DNA of 64,000 nucleotides from NCBI GenBank assembly GCA_030681515.1, contig JAUXSE010000017.1, positions 120,015 to 184,014 on the forward strand, given 5' to 3'. The position numbers and the translations under genes are program-made. How positions within the stretch are numbered: position 1 is the stretch's first letter; every line of letters starts with the position of its first letter. This document shows positions 55,079-63,907 of the stretch, in pieces. This DNA is from Geothrix sp. Lineage in GTDB: Bacteria; Acidobacteriota; Holophagae; Holophagales; Holophagaceae. The notes below the pieces were generated by a model. That model had not been told where the DNA came from. It did not search any database and saw only the letters and a program-made list of their open reading frames with translations.

Positions 55079-56851
55079 ATGAAAATCACTGCACTGGATC
55101 TTAAAATGAAACCCATTGCGTTGCTGATCGCGGGGGTAGTGGAAGGACTCCTGCTTGGTTGTGGTGGCGGGAGCGGAGGCCCCGGGAATCAGGGCAACGC
55201 TGGTAGCGGTGTCGCCGATATCAGTCTTCCCGCGGCGACCCTCGGGCCGGATCTCATGGGCGTGGTGAATAGTACCCAGTGGGTTGCCAATGGTGGCAGC
55301 ACCCTGGCCTACGACAGCGTCAACCAGGGCTTTCCCTTCACTACGGACGCCAGCGGCAATACGAACCATGAGGATTGGCAAAAGTCGATTCGCTCCCCGA
55401 TGGTGAATCTCCTGGCAGGACACGCCTACCAATTTGTCGCTCGCATGAAGGCCGATGTGTTTCCGCGGGGTCAAAACCTCGTGTTCACGGTGCGGGACGC
55501 CGGGGACTCGACGCAGTTCTCGCAGTACGCCTGGAATGTGTCGCGGGCAGGAGTGTGGGAGGAGGTGTACATGACCGTATTTCCCACCACCACCGGAAAT
55601 TGGCGACTCGATGTGTGGGTGAGTCCGACAATCAAGTACACCACGACGCCTTCAATGGTCTTTATCGCGCCGGATGTGGATGTCTATGAACTGCCCGTCG
55701 GGCAGGAAGTCGCGACGCTGCATGGTGTCAACGTGGCTGCCGACAAGGATGCCTTTGTGAGCAGTACCCAGCGCATCGATGGGTTGGGCAATGTCTATGT
55801 GCTCCAGAACGGAAGCTGGAAGCATGTGTTTCCCCGGATGATGTACAAGGGTGTTTATTCCACGGTTGCAGATCGCGCAGAGCTGTTCCGTCGCTACAAG
55901 GAGTATGGGTTTACTGGGGTAATGGACATCTGGGCGGCGAGCGAGGCGCAGGCACTTATTGATGCCGGGCTGGAGCATATTTCGATCAACGCCAACTACG
56001 CCAACACTGTAGATATGGCCAATTACCTTGACCAGGTCGATGGCTGGGCAACCACCAACAGCCGCCAACAAAATGTGCTCTGGTACAACTACGACAATGA
56101 GAACGCTTCGGTTGCCGATTACGACTACCAGCAGGTCCTGCAGGCGTACATCGACGCCCACCATCAGGATCCGCAAACCGGCAAGCGGCGTCATCCCATC
56201 TATTTCCTCAACGGCCAAGTGGGTCTGCCACGCACCTGTCACAACGCCGGCCGCAGTGTGATGGACATTACCGGTTCGTATGTCGGCAGCCTGGCCGCCC
56301 TGGGTGAAACCGCCCATATTCCCCCCGTGCCTACCTTGCTGACCCAGTTCATGACCCAGAATCAGCGGGCGCCGGTCACGGTCATCCAGCTTCAAACCTA
56401 TCTCAATGAGGGATTCATCCCCTCTCTGTTCTATGGACTCATCACGGGCGGGCGGGCCATCAGCGTCTGGCGGGACGGCAGCACCCAATCCTTCGTGAAG
56501 CCCGATTTCCGGGACAATGTCTGGGCTCCCGCGTTCAGGGATGATGTTTCTCCCAAGCTGGACCAGATGCTGCCCATTATCGAGCAGCCCCACTTCACCA
56601 CCTGGAAGGCCTGGACTAACCAGTTTCCGTATGTCCGCATCGGTACCCGCGAGCTGAACGGCACTGGCTACCTGATCCTCGCGAATTTCGGTGTGACGGA
56701 TCTTCCGGTGGTGGTCAGTCTGCAGGGCCGACAAGCGACCAAGGCCTTAGACATGTTCACCGGGGCAGCCATCGCCGATGTGGTGAACGGGTCGTTCCAG
56801 TTCACCCTCGGCCACTACAACAGTGGCTACCGGGTGATCCGGCTGATGTAG
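55079..56851 (+). CDS. secreted lipoprotein with a putative glycoside-hydrolase-like barrel
   Basis: 590 aa. ATG 55079 (MKITALDLKMKPIALL) with AGGTAAG upstream; an internal ATG at 55106 is the alternative. Lipobox LLGCGGGSGG. Residues about 40-215 look like a carbohydrate-binding beta-sandwich (NSTQWVANGGSTLAYDS, AGHAYQFVARMKAD). Residues about 235-520 look like a TIM-barrel (YKEYGFTGVMDIWAASEAQALIDAGLEHISINANYAN; LWYNYDNENASVADYDY), with possible catalytic acids in NYDNEN. The C-terminus is a beta-domain (LILANFGVTDLPVVV). Codon usage is less GC-biased at third positions than in neighbours, suggesting acquisition. Substrate unknown. Confidence 0.65.
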   Translation: MKITALDLKMKPIALLIAGVVEGLLLGCGGGSGGPGNQGNAGSGVADISLPAATLGPDLMGVVNSTQWVANGGSTLAYDSVNQGFPFTTDASGNTNHEDWQKSIRSPMVNLLAGHAYQFVARMKADVFPRGQNLVFTVRDAGDSTQFSQYAWNVSRAGVWEEVYMTVFPTTTGNWRLDVWVSPTIKYTTTPSMVFIAPDVDVYELPVGQEVATLHGVNVAADKDAFVSSTQRIDGLGNVYVLQNGSWKHVFPRMMYKGVYSTVADRAELFRRYKEYGFTGVMDIWAASEAQALIDAGLEHISINANYANTVDMANYLDQVDGWATTNSRQQNVLWYNYDNENASVADYDYQQVLQAYIDAHHQDPQTGKRRHPIYFLNGQVGLPRTCHNAGRSVMDITGSYVGSLAALGETAHIPPVPTLLTQFMTQNQRAPVTVIQLQTYLNEGFIPSLFYGLITGGRAISVWRDGSTQSFVKPDFRDNVWAPAFRDDVSPKLDQMLPIIEQPHFTTWKAWTNQFPYVRIGTRELNGTGYLILANFGVTDLPVVVSLQGRQATKALDMFTGAAIADVVNGSFQFTLGHYNSGYRVIRLM

Positions 56852-56860
56852 TGCCATGCC

Positions 56861-57400
56861 CTACTTCGGCGGGAACTTGGCCAGGATGTCGCGCACGGCC
56901 TTCGGCACGGCCTCGTCGGCGTCCTCGGGGTTGTCCAGGCCGGTGAGGGCCCCGGCGGCGGCGCCCTGCCAGATCATCTGGTTGGTCTTGAAGTCCACGA
57001 TCTCGATGACGATGGTGCCTTCCTTGTAGTGGTGCACCTGGCTGCTGCTGGTACCGATGCGTCCGTAGACTGGCCGGAAGCCCCAGCCCCAGCCGATGTG
57101 GGTGGTGGTGCGGTATTGCCGTTCCCTCACGACGGGGTAGTAGGTCACGAGGAAATCCGGATCGCCCTTGGTCTCCATGCTGAAGCCCTTGGCCTGCAGC
57201 TCCTTTTCCACCGAGGCCCGCACGCGCTTGTCCATGAGGCTGGTGGTGCCGCCCGTCCCCTTCTTCGAGGTGTAGTAGTCGAAGGTCTTGTAGCGTCCGT
57301 ACGAGGCCGTCCCATCATAGTCATAGGTCACGTGGTAGCCGACGCATCCCAGGAGCAGGGCCAGGGATGGCAGGGCGGTGGCGAGGGTCAGGGCGCGCAT
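56861..57400 (-). CDS. DUF4136 lipoprotein
   Basis: 179 aa. Signal peptide with lipobox LLLGC. YKTFDYYTSKKG near the N-terminus, then VEKELQAKGF, PDFLVTYYP and IVIEIVDFKTNQMIWQGAAAG are characteristic of DUF4136, a periplasmic family of unknown role. ATG 57400. Confidence 0.85.
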   Translation of the reverse strand: MRALTLATALPSLALLLGCVGYHVTYDYDGTASYGRYKTFDYYTSKKGTGGTTSLMDKRVRASVEKELQAKGFSMETKGDPDFLVTYYPVVRERQYRTTTHIGWGWGFRPVYGRIGTSSSQVHHYKEGTIVIEIVDFKTNQMIWQGAAAGALTGLDNPEDADEAVPKAVRDILAKFPPK

Positions 57401-57421
57401 GGATCCTCCAGGGCACCCCTA

Positions 57422-57858
57422 TGGATGCCCCGGAGGCCGGGAGGTTGAGCCCAGGGGTCCGGTCTAGGGTGGTCTAGGGAATCTCCGGATCTGGACCGGT
57501 GGAGTCGAATGGTCTGTCCCAGGCTGTGAATTCCGTCTTCTTTCCTTCAACTGTTCGGGGATCAGGCCGATCCTGATGGGGATGGTCCTCGATCCCACCC
57601 TCGACCCTGGCGCGTCCAGCCCCCTCTATCTGCAACTGCAGCGGCGGCTTCGTGGACTCATTCAGCAGGGCGAATGGCGGCCGGGCTCCCGGTTGCCCGC
57701 CGTGCCCGAACTGGCCCAGCACTGGGGCGTCCATCGCCTGACGGTACTCAAGGCGCTGGCGGGCCTCAAGCGCACGGGTTGGATCCAGACCGTGCAGGGC
57801 CGGGGCAGCTTCGTGGCGCCGCGGTTGCCGGAAGCCCCCGGGCTGCGGGCCAGCAGCG
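57422..57858. repeat. 437-bp direct duplication, copy A
   Basis: Nearly identical to 60357-60792, including non-coding upstream sequence (gtctagggtggtctagggaa) and the first part of a GntR/MocR gene. Similarity ends abruptly after CGGGCCAGCAGCG in both copies. Confidence 0.9.
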
Positions 57859-57995
57859 GGTACCTGTTCAAGGTGCTCTACGAGGCCGCGGCCACGCCCA
57901 TCACCTACGCCATCGTGGCCTTCCTCAAGCGCACGGAAGGGGTGGACATCTACGACCAGGGCACCAACTTCAGTCCCTTCGTGAAGGACGAGTAG
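57576..57995 (+). pseudogene. chimera of a GntR DNA-binding domain and the tail of a VUT-family (YhhQ-like) transporter
   Basis: Residues 1-94 duplicate the N-terminus of the MocR gene at 60510: a GntR winged helix (YLQLQRRLRGLIQQGEWRPG, LAQHWGVHRLTVLKALAGLK). After the duplication ends, residues 95-139 continue in frame as YLFKVLYEAAATPITYAIVAF, then LKRTEGVDIYDQGTNFSPF, which matches the C-terminal end of queuosine-precursor (VUT/YhhQ) transporters. The result is a 139-residue fusion open frame with a complete DNA-binding domain, no aminotransferase domain and a transporter tail. Probably a by-product of recombination, though it could be expressed from the duplicated promoter. Confidence 0.75.
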
Positions 57996-58631
57996 GGCGT
58001 CCCCAGCGCCGGTCGCGGCCCGCCCAGATCCCCCCATCGGGCAGGCGGGCTGGTGGACCGTGTGCCTTCAAACTGAAAAGATGAAGGCTTCAATTTGATG
58101 GACCGGGCGCAGTTGAAAACAGCAAGTGTTAATCTAAGTTAATATTTGATTAAACTAATATATTGGCTCTAAACCTGCATGGTCAAAGGTCATGAAGGAG
58201 CCAAACTTTGAAATCCCCCTATTCCGACCGTGAAAGCGTCACCTGCTCCGTGGGCCTGTCGTCGGGCCCTCCCGTGGTGGCTGGACCGGCCGTTCGGCGG
58301 GTCCCATGAGCTTCGATACCCAGCATGTCCGCCGGCGGCTTTGCACCCTTTCGGAACTGCGTGAAGGCCCTGGCACCCCACCTGAGGAGCGAACGAACAA
58401 CATTGACTGGACCATCTGGAATTCCATCCGTCCGGATTCGGCCGAAAGCGATGGCTCTGTGGACCCCCTGGTGGACTTGCTTTCGGGGTCGTCCGCATCG
58501 AATCAATCCCCGGGGGATCTTTCCTATCCGATCGCCTGAACCACCACCGGCAGGGGACGGGACCGATCAGGGGAAGGGACCCGGCCTTTGTCTGTCTGTT
58601 TCTCAATGTTAGGAATCGGTCCGAACCCGCC
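57996..58631. other. long intergenic region with an AT-rich patch and two possible small coupled ORFs
   Basis: 58115-58180 is strongly AT-rich (taatctaagttaatatttga) in an otherwise GC-rich region, a likely promoter. AAGGAG at 58194 precedes a 33-codon TTG frame (58207-58309) whose stop overlaps an ATG (58306) opening a 77-codon frame to 58539. Neither peptide is recognisable and both codon patterns are weak, so I do not call them as genes. Confidence 0.45.
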
Positions 58632-60338
58632 ATGGCTGCCCACACTGAAACCCCCCTTGGAGAATCGCAACCCGGTTCCGCTTCAGCCCCACCTTCCGCG
58701 AGATGGCAGCGGCTGCTGAAGGCCTTCCGGGCCCACCGTGGCAAGGGCATCCTCGCGATTCTGGCGGCGGTGGCGCTGGTGGCCATGGCCTTCGTGGACA
58801 TGCTGCTGGCGGGGCCCATGCGCACCTGGTCCGAGCGGACCATGAATGCCAACCTGAACGGCTACACCGTGCGCATCGCCCGGGTCCGCCCGCACCTCTG
58901 GCGACTGGCCTTCGACCTGGACGATCTGGTCCTGGTGCAGAACACCCACCCGGAGCCTCCCGTGGCGGATTTCGGCGCCCTCGAGTTCTCCATGCTCTGG
59001 GCCGAGCTGCTCCGCTTCAAGGTGGCTGGGAATCTGACCATCCACCGCCCGGCCTTGCACATCAACCTCACCCAGATCGAAGAGGAGGCCCGGAGCCACG
59101 TGAGCCTGAAGGACCGGGGCTGGCAGAAGGCCGTGGAGTCGATCTTCCCCATCAAGCTGGACCGGGTGAAGGTCGAGGACGGTTCCCTGCTCTACCTCTC
59201 CAGCGGCACCACCAGCAAACCCCTCCAGCTCACCAGGATCTCCATGCTCGCCAAGAACGTGCGCAACATCGCCGCGGCCAGGGGCACCTATCCCTCGCCC
59301 GTGACCCTGGATGCCGTCCTGTTCGACTCAGGCAGGCTCTCGTTCAAGGGCGCGGCTGATTTTTTGCGGGAACCCTACGCGGCTGCCCAGGGAGTGCTCC
59401 GCCTGGACAAGGTCCCGCTGGATCGGCTCGATCCCCTGGCCCAGGAGTATCAGCTGAAGACCACGGGTGGCCTCCTTTCACTGCACGGGTCGGTGGAGTA
59501 CACACCCGAATCCCAGGTGGCCCATTTTGAGGAGGTCCTCCTGGACCAGCTCAGGGTGGACTACGTCACCAGCCAGGCGACGAAGGCCCTTGAGAAAGCC
59601 CACGGCAAGCAGGCCCTCAAGCTGGCGAAGAAGGTGCGCAACGCGCCGCGACTGCTGCTCAAGGTGGACTCCCTGAAGTTGACCCACAGCCAGCTCGGCT
59701 TCGTCAATGCGGGGGTCTCGCCTTCGTACCGGCTCTTCATGGCAGACATGAACCTGACCTTGAAGAACCTGAGCAACCAGGCGGACCAGGGGACATCCGA
59801 ATTCCAGGCCCACGGCACCTTCATGGGCAGCGGTACCACGGTGATCTCGGGGGAGTTCCGGTCCACCGCGACGCCCGCGGATGCGACGGTCCGGCTCAAG
59901 CTGGACGATGCCCGGCTCGTGGACCTCAATGGGATGTTGCGCACCCACGCCGATGTGGACGTGGCGGACGGCCTGTTCTCGGTCTACACCGAGATGACCG
60001 TGAGGAACAACCGCATCGAGGGCTACATCAAGCCCCTCATCAAGAATCTGAAGATCTACGATCGGCAGAAGGACCAGGAGAAGCCCTTCGGCAAACGCGT
60101 GAAGATGCATGTGCTGCAGTTCTTCGCCAACCTCTTCAAGAACCACGACTCCAAGGCGGTGGCCACGGTGGTCCGCATCTCCGGTTCCACCCACGATCCC
60201 CAGACCAGCGAGTGGGAGATCCTACGCAAGCTCATCGGGAACGGGCTCTCCCGGGCCATCCTGCCGGGGTTTCTGGCCGGACCCAAGGCCAGCGAGCCGG
60301 CCAAACCCGTTCATCCGAAGGTGCCGGATCATCCTTGA
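58632..60338 (+). CDS. AsmA-like/DUF748 envelope protein
   Basis: 568 aa, one N-terminal TM helix (about 42-62: ILAILAAVALVAMAFVDMLLA) and a long periplasmic part. YTVRIARVRPHLWRLAFDLDDLVL and KLDRVKVEDGSLLYLSS are typical of DUF748/AsmA proteins, which are linked to outer-membrane lipid traffic. ATG 58632. It lies between the two copies of the 437-bp duplication. Confidence 0.75.
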   Translation: MAAHTETPLGESQPGSASAPPSARWQRLLKAFRAHRGKGILAILAAVALVAMAFVDMLLAGPMRTWSERTMNANLNGYTVRIARVRPHLWRLAFDLDDLVLVQNTHPEPPVADFGALEFSMLWAELLRFKVAGNLTIHRPALHINLTQIEEEARSHVSLKDRGWQKAVESIFPIKLDRVKVEDGSLLYLSSGTTSKPLQLTRISMLAKNVRNIAAARGTYPSPVTLDAVLFDSGRLSFKGAADFLREPYAAAQGVLRLDKVPLDRLDPLAQEYQLKTTGGLLSLHGSVEYTPESQVAHFEEVLLDQLRVDYVTSQATKALEKAHGKQALKLAKKVRNAPRLLLKVDSLKLTHSQLGFVNAGVSPSYRLFMADMNLTLKNLSNQADQGTSEFQAHGTFMGSGTTVISGEFRSTATPADATVRLKLDDARLVDLNGMLRTHADVDVADGLFSVYTEMTVRNNRIEGYIKPLIKNLKIYDRQKDQEKPFGKRVKMHVLQFFANLFKNHDSKAVATVVRISGSTHDPQTSEWEILRKLIGNGLSRAILPGFLAGPKASEPAKPVHPKVPDHP

Positions 60339-60356
60339 TGGGGCCTGCATCAGCTT

Positions 60357-60792
60357 TGGATGCCCGGAGGCCGGGAGGTCGAGTTCCGGGGTCCGGTCTA
60401 GGGTGGTCTAGGGAATCTCCGGATCTGGACCCGTGGGGTCGAATGGTCTGTCCCAGGCTGTGAATTCCGTCTTCTTTCCTTCAACTGTTCGAGGATCAGG
60501 CCGATCCTGATGGGGATGGTCCTTGATCCCACCCTCGACCCTGGCGCGTCCAGCCCCCTCTATCTGCAACTGCAGCGGCGGCTTCGTGGCCTCATCCAGC
60601 AGGGCGAATGGCGGCCGGGCTCCCGGCTGCCCGCCGTTCCGGAGCTGGCCCAGCACTGGGGGGTCCACCGCCTGACCGTGCTGAAGGCGCTGGCGGGGTT
60701 GAAGCGCACGGGCTGGATCCAGACCGTGCAGGGCCGGGGCAGCTTCGTGGCGGCGCGCCTGCCGGAGGCCCCGGGGTTGCGGGCCAGCAGCG
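60357..60792. repeat. 437-bp direct duplication, copy B
   Basis: Partner of 57422-57858. This copy belongs to the intact MocR gene and is presumably the source. Confidence 0.9.
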
Positions 60793-61979
60793 AATTCCCC
60801 TTCGAGGGCTCGCCGCTGCTTGTGCATGACGGCGAGCTGGGCTCCTGGCTGGGCGAAACATTGGAGCGGGCCCAGGATCGCCACCTGGTGAGTTTTTCCG
60901 CCGGGTTCATCCCCTCCGATCTGCTGCCCGGGGAGCAGCTCCGCCGCATCACGGCCCAGGTGCTGAAGGATCTGGGATCCGAAGCCTGGGTCTATTCCGC
61001 GCCCGCGGGCCACGCCCCCTATCTGGAGGCGGTGAGTCGCTGGCTGGCCTCCGAAGGTGAGCCCATTGAGGAAGGCTGGGGCATCCGCACCCTGCCCGGC
61101 GCCCAGTCGGGCCTGGCCCTGGCCCTGGAATCCTTCACGGTGCCCGGCGATCGCGTGCTGGTGGAAAGCCCCTGCTACGTGGGCATCCTGGCCCTCATCC
61201 GAGCCCTGGGCCGGGAGGCCGTGCCGGTGCCCGTGGATCGCCAGGGCCTGGATCCCGAGCGGCTGGCCTCGGCCCTCCAGCGCAGCGAATCGAAGCTGCT
61301 CTTCACCGTGCCCAGCTTCCACAATCCCACGGGCATGACCCAGTCCAAGGCCCGCCGCGAGCGGGTGCTGGCCCTGACCCGGGCCCACGGCGTGATCCTG
61401 GTGACGGATTCGGCCTATGGCGATCTGCGCTTCTCGGGCAACTCCCTGCCGCCCTTCCGGCGGCTCGAAGGGGCCGATCACGTCATCCACCTGGGCAGCT
61501 TCTCCAAATCCCTGGCGGCGGGCCTGCGCCTGGGCTACCTCATCGCCAGGGACGATCTGCTGCGGCGCATGGCGCCCATCCAGGAGGTGCAGACCATCGC
61601 CCAGCCCCCCCTCCTGCAGGCCGTGGTGGCGCGCTTCCTCGATACCGGGGGCTTCCGCCGCCACCTGGCCCGCCTCCGCCGCGCCCTCAAGGAACGCCGG
61701 GACGCCATGGTCGAGGCCCTGGCGGAGCACTTCCCCCCGGGCACCCAGGTCTCCGAACCCAAGGGCGGCATGCACCTGTGGGTGGTGATGCCGGAGGAGT
61801 TCTCCGCCCTGGACCTGCACCGCGACGCCCTGCAGCACGGCCTCGGCTTCGCGCCGGGACCGCTCTTCTTCGCCGATGGTCGGGGCACCAACTGCCTCCG
61901 CCTGAATTTCTCCACGCACGACCCCGCGACCACCCGGGACGCCATCGCGCGTCTCGGCCACCTGGTCCACCGGGCCTGA
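60510..61979 (+). CDS. MocR-type regulator (GntR HTH plus aminotransferase domain)
   Basis: 489 aa. GntR winged helix about 1-85, linker, then a fold-type I aminotransferase domain with the PLP lysine in LGSFSKSLAAGLRLGYL, plus VPSFHNPTGMTQ and VTDSAYGDLRF. Such proteins bind PLP or amino acid-derived ligands to control B6 or amino-acid genes. The next gene, ilvE, is 36 bp downstream on the same strand, so the regulator may sense or control branched-chain amino-acid metabolism. ATG 60510. Confidence 0.9.
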   Translation: MGMVLDPTLDPGASSPLYLQLQRRLRGLIQQGEWRPGSRLPAVPELAQHWGVHRLTVLKALAGLKRTGWIQTVQGRGSFVAARLPEAPGLRASSEFPFEGSPLLVHDGELGSWLGETLERAQDRHLVSFSAGFIPSDLLPGEQLRRITAQVLKDLGSEAWVYSAPAGHAPYLEAVSRWLASEGEPIEEGWGIRTLPGAQSGLALALESFTVPGDRVLVESPCYVGILALIRALGREAVPVPVDRQGLDPERLASALQRSESKLLFTVPSFHNPTGMTQSKARRERVLALTRAHGVILVTDSAYGDLRFSGNSLPPFRRLEGADHVIHLGSFSKSLAAGLRLGYLIARDDLLRRMAPIQEVQTIAQPPLLQAVVARFLDTGGFRRHLARLRRALKERRDAMVEALAEHFPPGTQVSEPKGGMHLWVVMPEEFSALDLHRDALQHGLGFAPGPLFFADGRGTNCLRLNFSTHDPATTRDAIARLGHLVHRA

Positions 61980-62015
61980 CCCGGACCTGGCCATCCCACC
62001 CTTCAAGGAGCGCTC

Positions 62016-63125
62016 GTGAGCACCGTGATGTCCACCCCCACCCTCGAAATCCGACCCTCCGACCACGCCGCCAGCGCCGAGGAGCGGACGAAACGCATGA
62101 CCCATCCCGGCTTCGGCCGCGTGTTCACCGATCACATGGTGGTGGTGCCCTACACGGAAGGCCATGGCTGGGGCCAGGGGGTGCTGAAGGCCTATGGACC
62201 CATCGAGATGGATCCCGCCTCCTCCGTGCTGCACTACGGCCAGGCCATCTTCGAAGGCTTCAAGGCCTACAAGCAGCGGGACGGCGGCATCGCCTGCTTC
62301 CGCCCCGAGGCCAACGCGCGGCGCTTCAACACATCCGCCGCCCGCCTCGCCATGCCCGAGCTGCCCGAGGCCTTGTTCCTCGAAGCCGCCACGGCCCTCA
62401 TCCGCCAGGACCAGGCCTGGGTGCCCGGCGCCGTGGGTGAAAGCCTCTACATGCGCCCGCTCATGATCGCCACGGAAGCGGCCCTGGGCGTGCGCGCCAG
62501 CAACGAGTACCTCTTCCTCCTCATGGCCAGCCCCAGCGGCGCCTACTTCCCCGCCGGCGTGAAGCCCGTCACCGTGTGGATCTCCGACGACTATGTCCGC
62601 GCCGCGCCCGGCGGCACGGGCTTCGCCAAGTGCGCCGGCAACTACGCCGCCAGCCTCGTGGCCCAGCGCCAGGCCAAGGGCGAAGGCTGCGACCAGGTGG
62701 TGTGGCTCGACGCCGTCCACCGCAAGTACATCGAGGAGATGGGTGGCATGAACATCTTCTTCGTCTACCAGGAGAACGGCGAGACCGTGGTCGTCACCCC
62801 CGAGCTTACGGGCACCCTGCTGCCCGGCATCACCCGCGATAGCCTGCTGCTGCTGGCCCGCGAGCAGGGCTGGCGCGCCGAGGAGCGCAGGATCAGCGTG
62901 GAGGAGTGGCGCACGGACATTCAGGAGGGCCGCATGACCGAGGTGTTCGCCTGCGGCACCGCCGCCGTCATCACGCCCGTGGGCCATGTGAAGTCCCGGC
63001 AGGGGGACTGGACCATTCGCGACGGTGAGACCGGGCCCGTGGCCGCCAAGCTTCGCGAGATCCTGCTGAACCTCCAGCACGGCGTCTCGCCCGACACCCA
63101 TGGATGGATGAAGAAGATCGTCTGA
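62016..63125 (+). CDS. ilvE: branched-chain amino acid aminotransferase
   Basis: Transfers amino groups between glutamate and Leu, Ile and Val (fold-type IV PLP enzyme). 369 aa. GTG 62016 with AAGGAG upstream. LHYGQAIFEGFKAYKQRDG, YMRPLMIATEAALGV, the lysine loop GTGFAKCAGNYAAS, and EVFACGTAAVITPVG are diagnostic of the longer (BCAT2-like) group. Confidence 0.95.
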   Translation: MSTVMSTPTLEIRPSDHAASAEERTKRMTHPGFGRVFTDHMVVVPYTEGHGWGQGVLKAYGPIEMDPASSVLHYGQAIFEGFKAYKQRDGGIACFRPEANARRFNTSAARLAMPELPEALFLEAATALIRQDQAWVPGAVGESLYMRPLMIATEAALGVRASNEYLFLLMASPSGAYFPAGVKPVTVWISDDYVRAAPGGTGFAKCAGNYAASLVAQRQAKGEGCDQVVWLDAVHRKYIEEMGGMNIFFVYQENGETVVVTPELTGTLLPGITRDSLLLLAREQGWRAEERRISVEEWRTDIQEGRMTEVFACGTAAVITPVGHVKSRQGDWTIRDGETGPVAAKLREILLNLQHGVSPDTHGWMKKIV

Positions 63126-63130
63126 TTGAA

Positions 63131-63173
63131 CGGCTCTGAACCGCCCGCCGGAAGGCGGACGGTTCAGAGCCGG
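63131..63173. terminator. long hairpin after ilvE
   Basis: CGGCTCTGAACCG pairs with CGGTTCAGAGCCG (13 bp) and the interior CCGCC-GGAA-GGCGG adds five pairs with a GGAA loop. No T-tract follows, but the strength and position suggest a terminator. Confidence 0.65.
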
Positions 63174-63207
63174 GGAAAGGAGATCGTGGTGGCCGCGGTG
63201 CTCCGCT

Positions 63208-63290
63208 TCACGAATCCGACAGCCCCTCGGGCTGCCGGATCCTACGGCTACCTGCCAGGGATTCTGTGATTTCGAATCCCGCTCCCACCG
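63208..63290. repeat. inverted copy of the tRNA-tail/hairpin unit
   Basis: Read on the minus strand, it gives GGGATTCGAAATCACAGAATC, a short spacer, then GGCAGCCCGAGGGGCTGTCGG. The same order occurs on the plus strand after the tRNA-Ser(GCU) gene (63640-63710). It lies just upstream, on the plus strand, of the tRNA-Ser(UGA) 3' end. Confidence 0.65.
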
Positions 63291-63329
63291 CGCCTACATG
63301 AGGGCGCCCCGCATTCGCGGGGCGCTGGC

Positions 63330-63419
63330 TGGCGGAGGGAGCGAGATTCGAACTCGCGGTGAGCTCACACCCACGTCGGTTTTCAAGACCGGTGCCTTAA
63401 ACCGCTCGGCCATCCCTCC
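63330..63419 (-). tRNA. tRNA-Ser (UGA)
   Basis: On the minus strand: acceptor GGAGGGA pairs with TCCCTCC, discriminator G, encoded CCA at 63332-63330. D arm GGCCGAGCGGTTTAAGGC; anticodon stem CCGGT/ACCGA with loop CTTGAAA, anticodon TGA. A long class II variable arm (GTGGGTGTGAGCTCAC) and T arm GCGAGTTCGAATCTCGC. Reads UCA/UCG. Confidence 0.95.
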
Positions 63420-63502
63420 GTGCCTCTATCTTGAAGGCTGGGCGCGGCTCCAGGCAAGAAGCCTTGTGCCGGCCCGCTCCCAACGGTAATCTGGAAAGCC
63501 TT

Positions 63503-63662
<160 letters not shown>

Positions 63663-63664
<2 letters not shown>

Positions 63665-63723
63665 CTTTCGTTTTGGCTCGGGGAGACAGCCCGGGGGGCT
63701 GTCGGACCCGAGACAGAAAGCCG
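63663..63723. repeat. 61-nt three-segment hairpin (REP-like)
   Basis: Nested stems GGCTTTC/GAAAGCC, CTCGGG/CCCGAG and GACAGCCC/GGGCTGTC around a short G-rich loop. Its core resembles the hairpin at 63214-63232. Confidence 0.7.
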
Positions 63724-63772
63724 TGCAATTCGTGCGGCCGGAAGGGACGCCGCGCGGCGGTGGCCCTGGAGG

Positions 63773-63861
63773 GAATCCCCCTCTCTCCGCCACTGAAGCC
63801 GCCGCCAGGCGGCTTCCTTTTGGGCGGAGCGGGGGGGGATTCGAAATCACAGAATCGCTGG
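63773..63861. repeat. tRNA-Ser tail unit, copy 2
   Basis: A direct copy of 63577-63664 with two or three differences, but without the rest of a tRNA: only the 3' end of the tRNA sequence is present. It is interrupted after GCTGG by the left end of an IS30-type element. Confidence 0.85.
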
Positions 63862-63872
63862 GCGCGCTCAAT

Positions 63873-63891
63873 CCCCAAGTGCAACATTCTT
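63873..63891. mobile_element. candidate left end of an IS30-family element
   Basis: CCCCAAGTGCAACATTCTT lies 17 bp before the transposase ATG. Terminal repeats with a GTTGCACTT core (reverse of AAGTGCAAC) are common in IS30-family elements. The exact tip lies between 63862 and 63873. The right end is outside the window. Confidence 0.55.
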
Positions 63892-63907
63892 CAGAAAGAA
63901 TGGTTGC

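Noticed and set aside
60408..63101. 897-residue open frame on the minus strand
   Set aside because: It lies opposite mocR and ilvE and shows no recognisable domain; it is Gly/His/Gln-rich antisense sequence.
63773..63861. third tRNA-Ser gene
   Set aside because: Only the 3' quarter of the tRNA is repeated; no D arm or anticodon arm precedes it.
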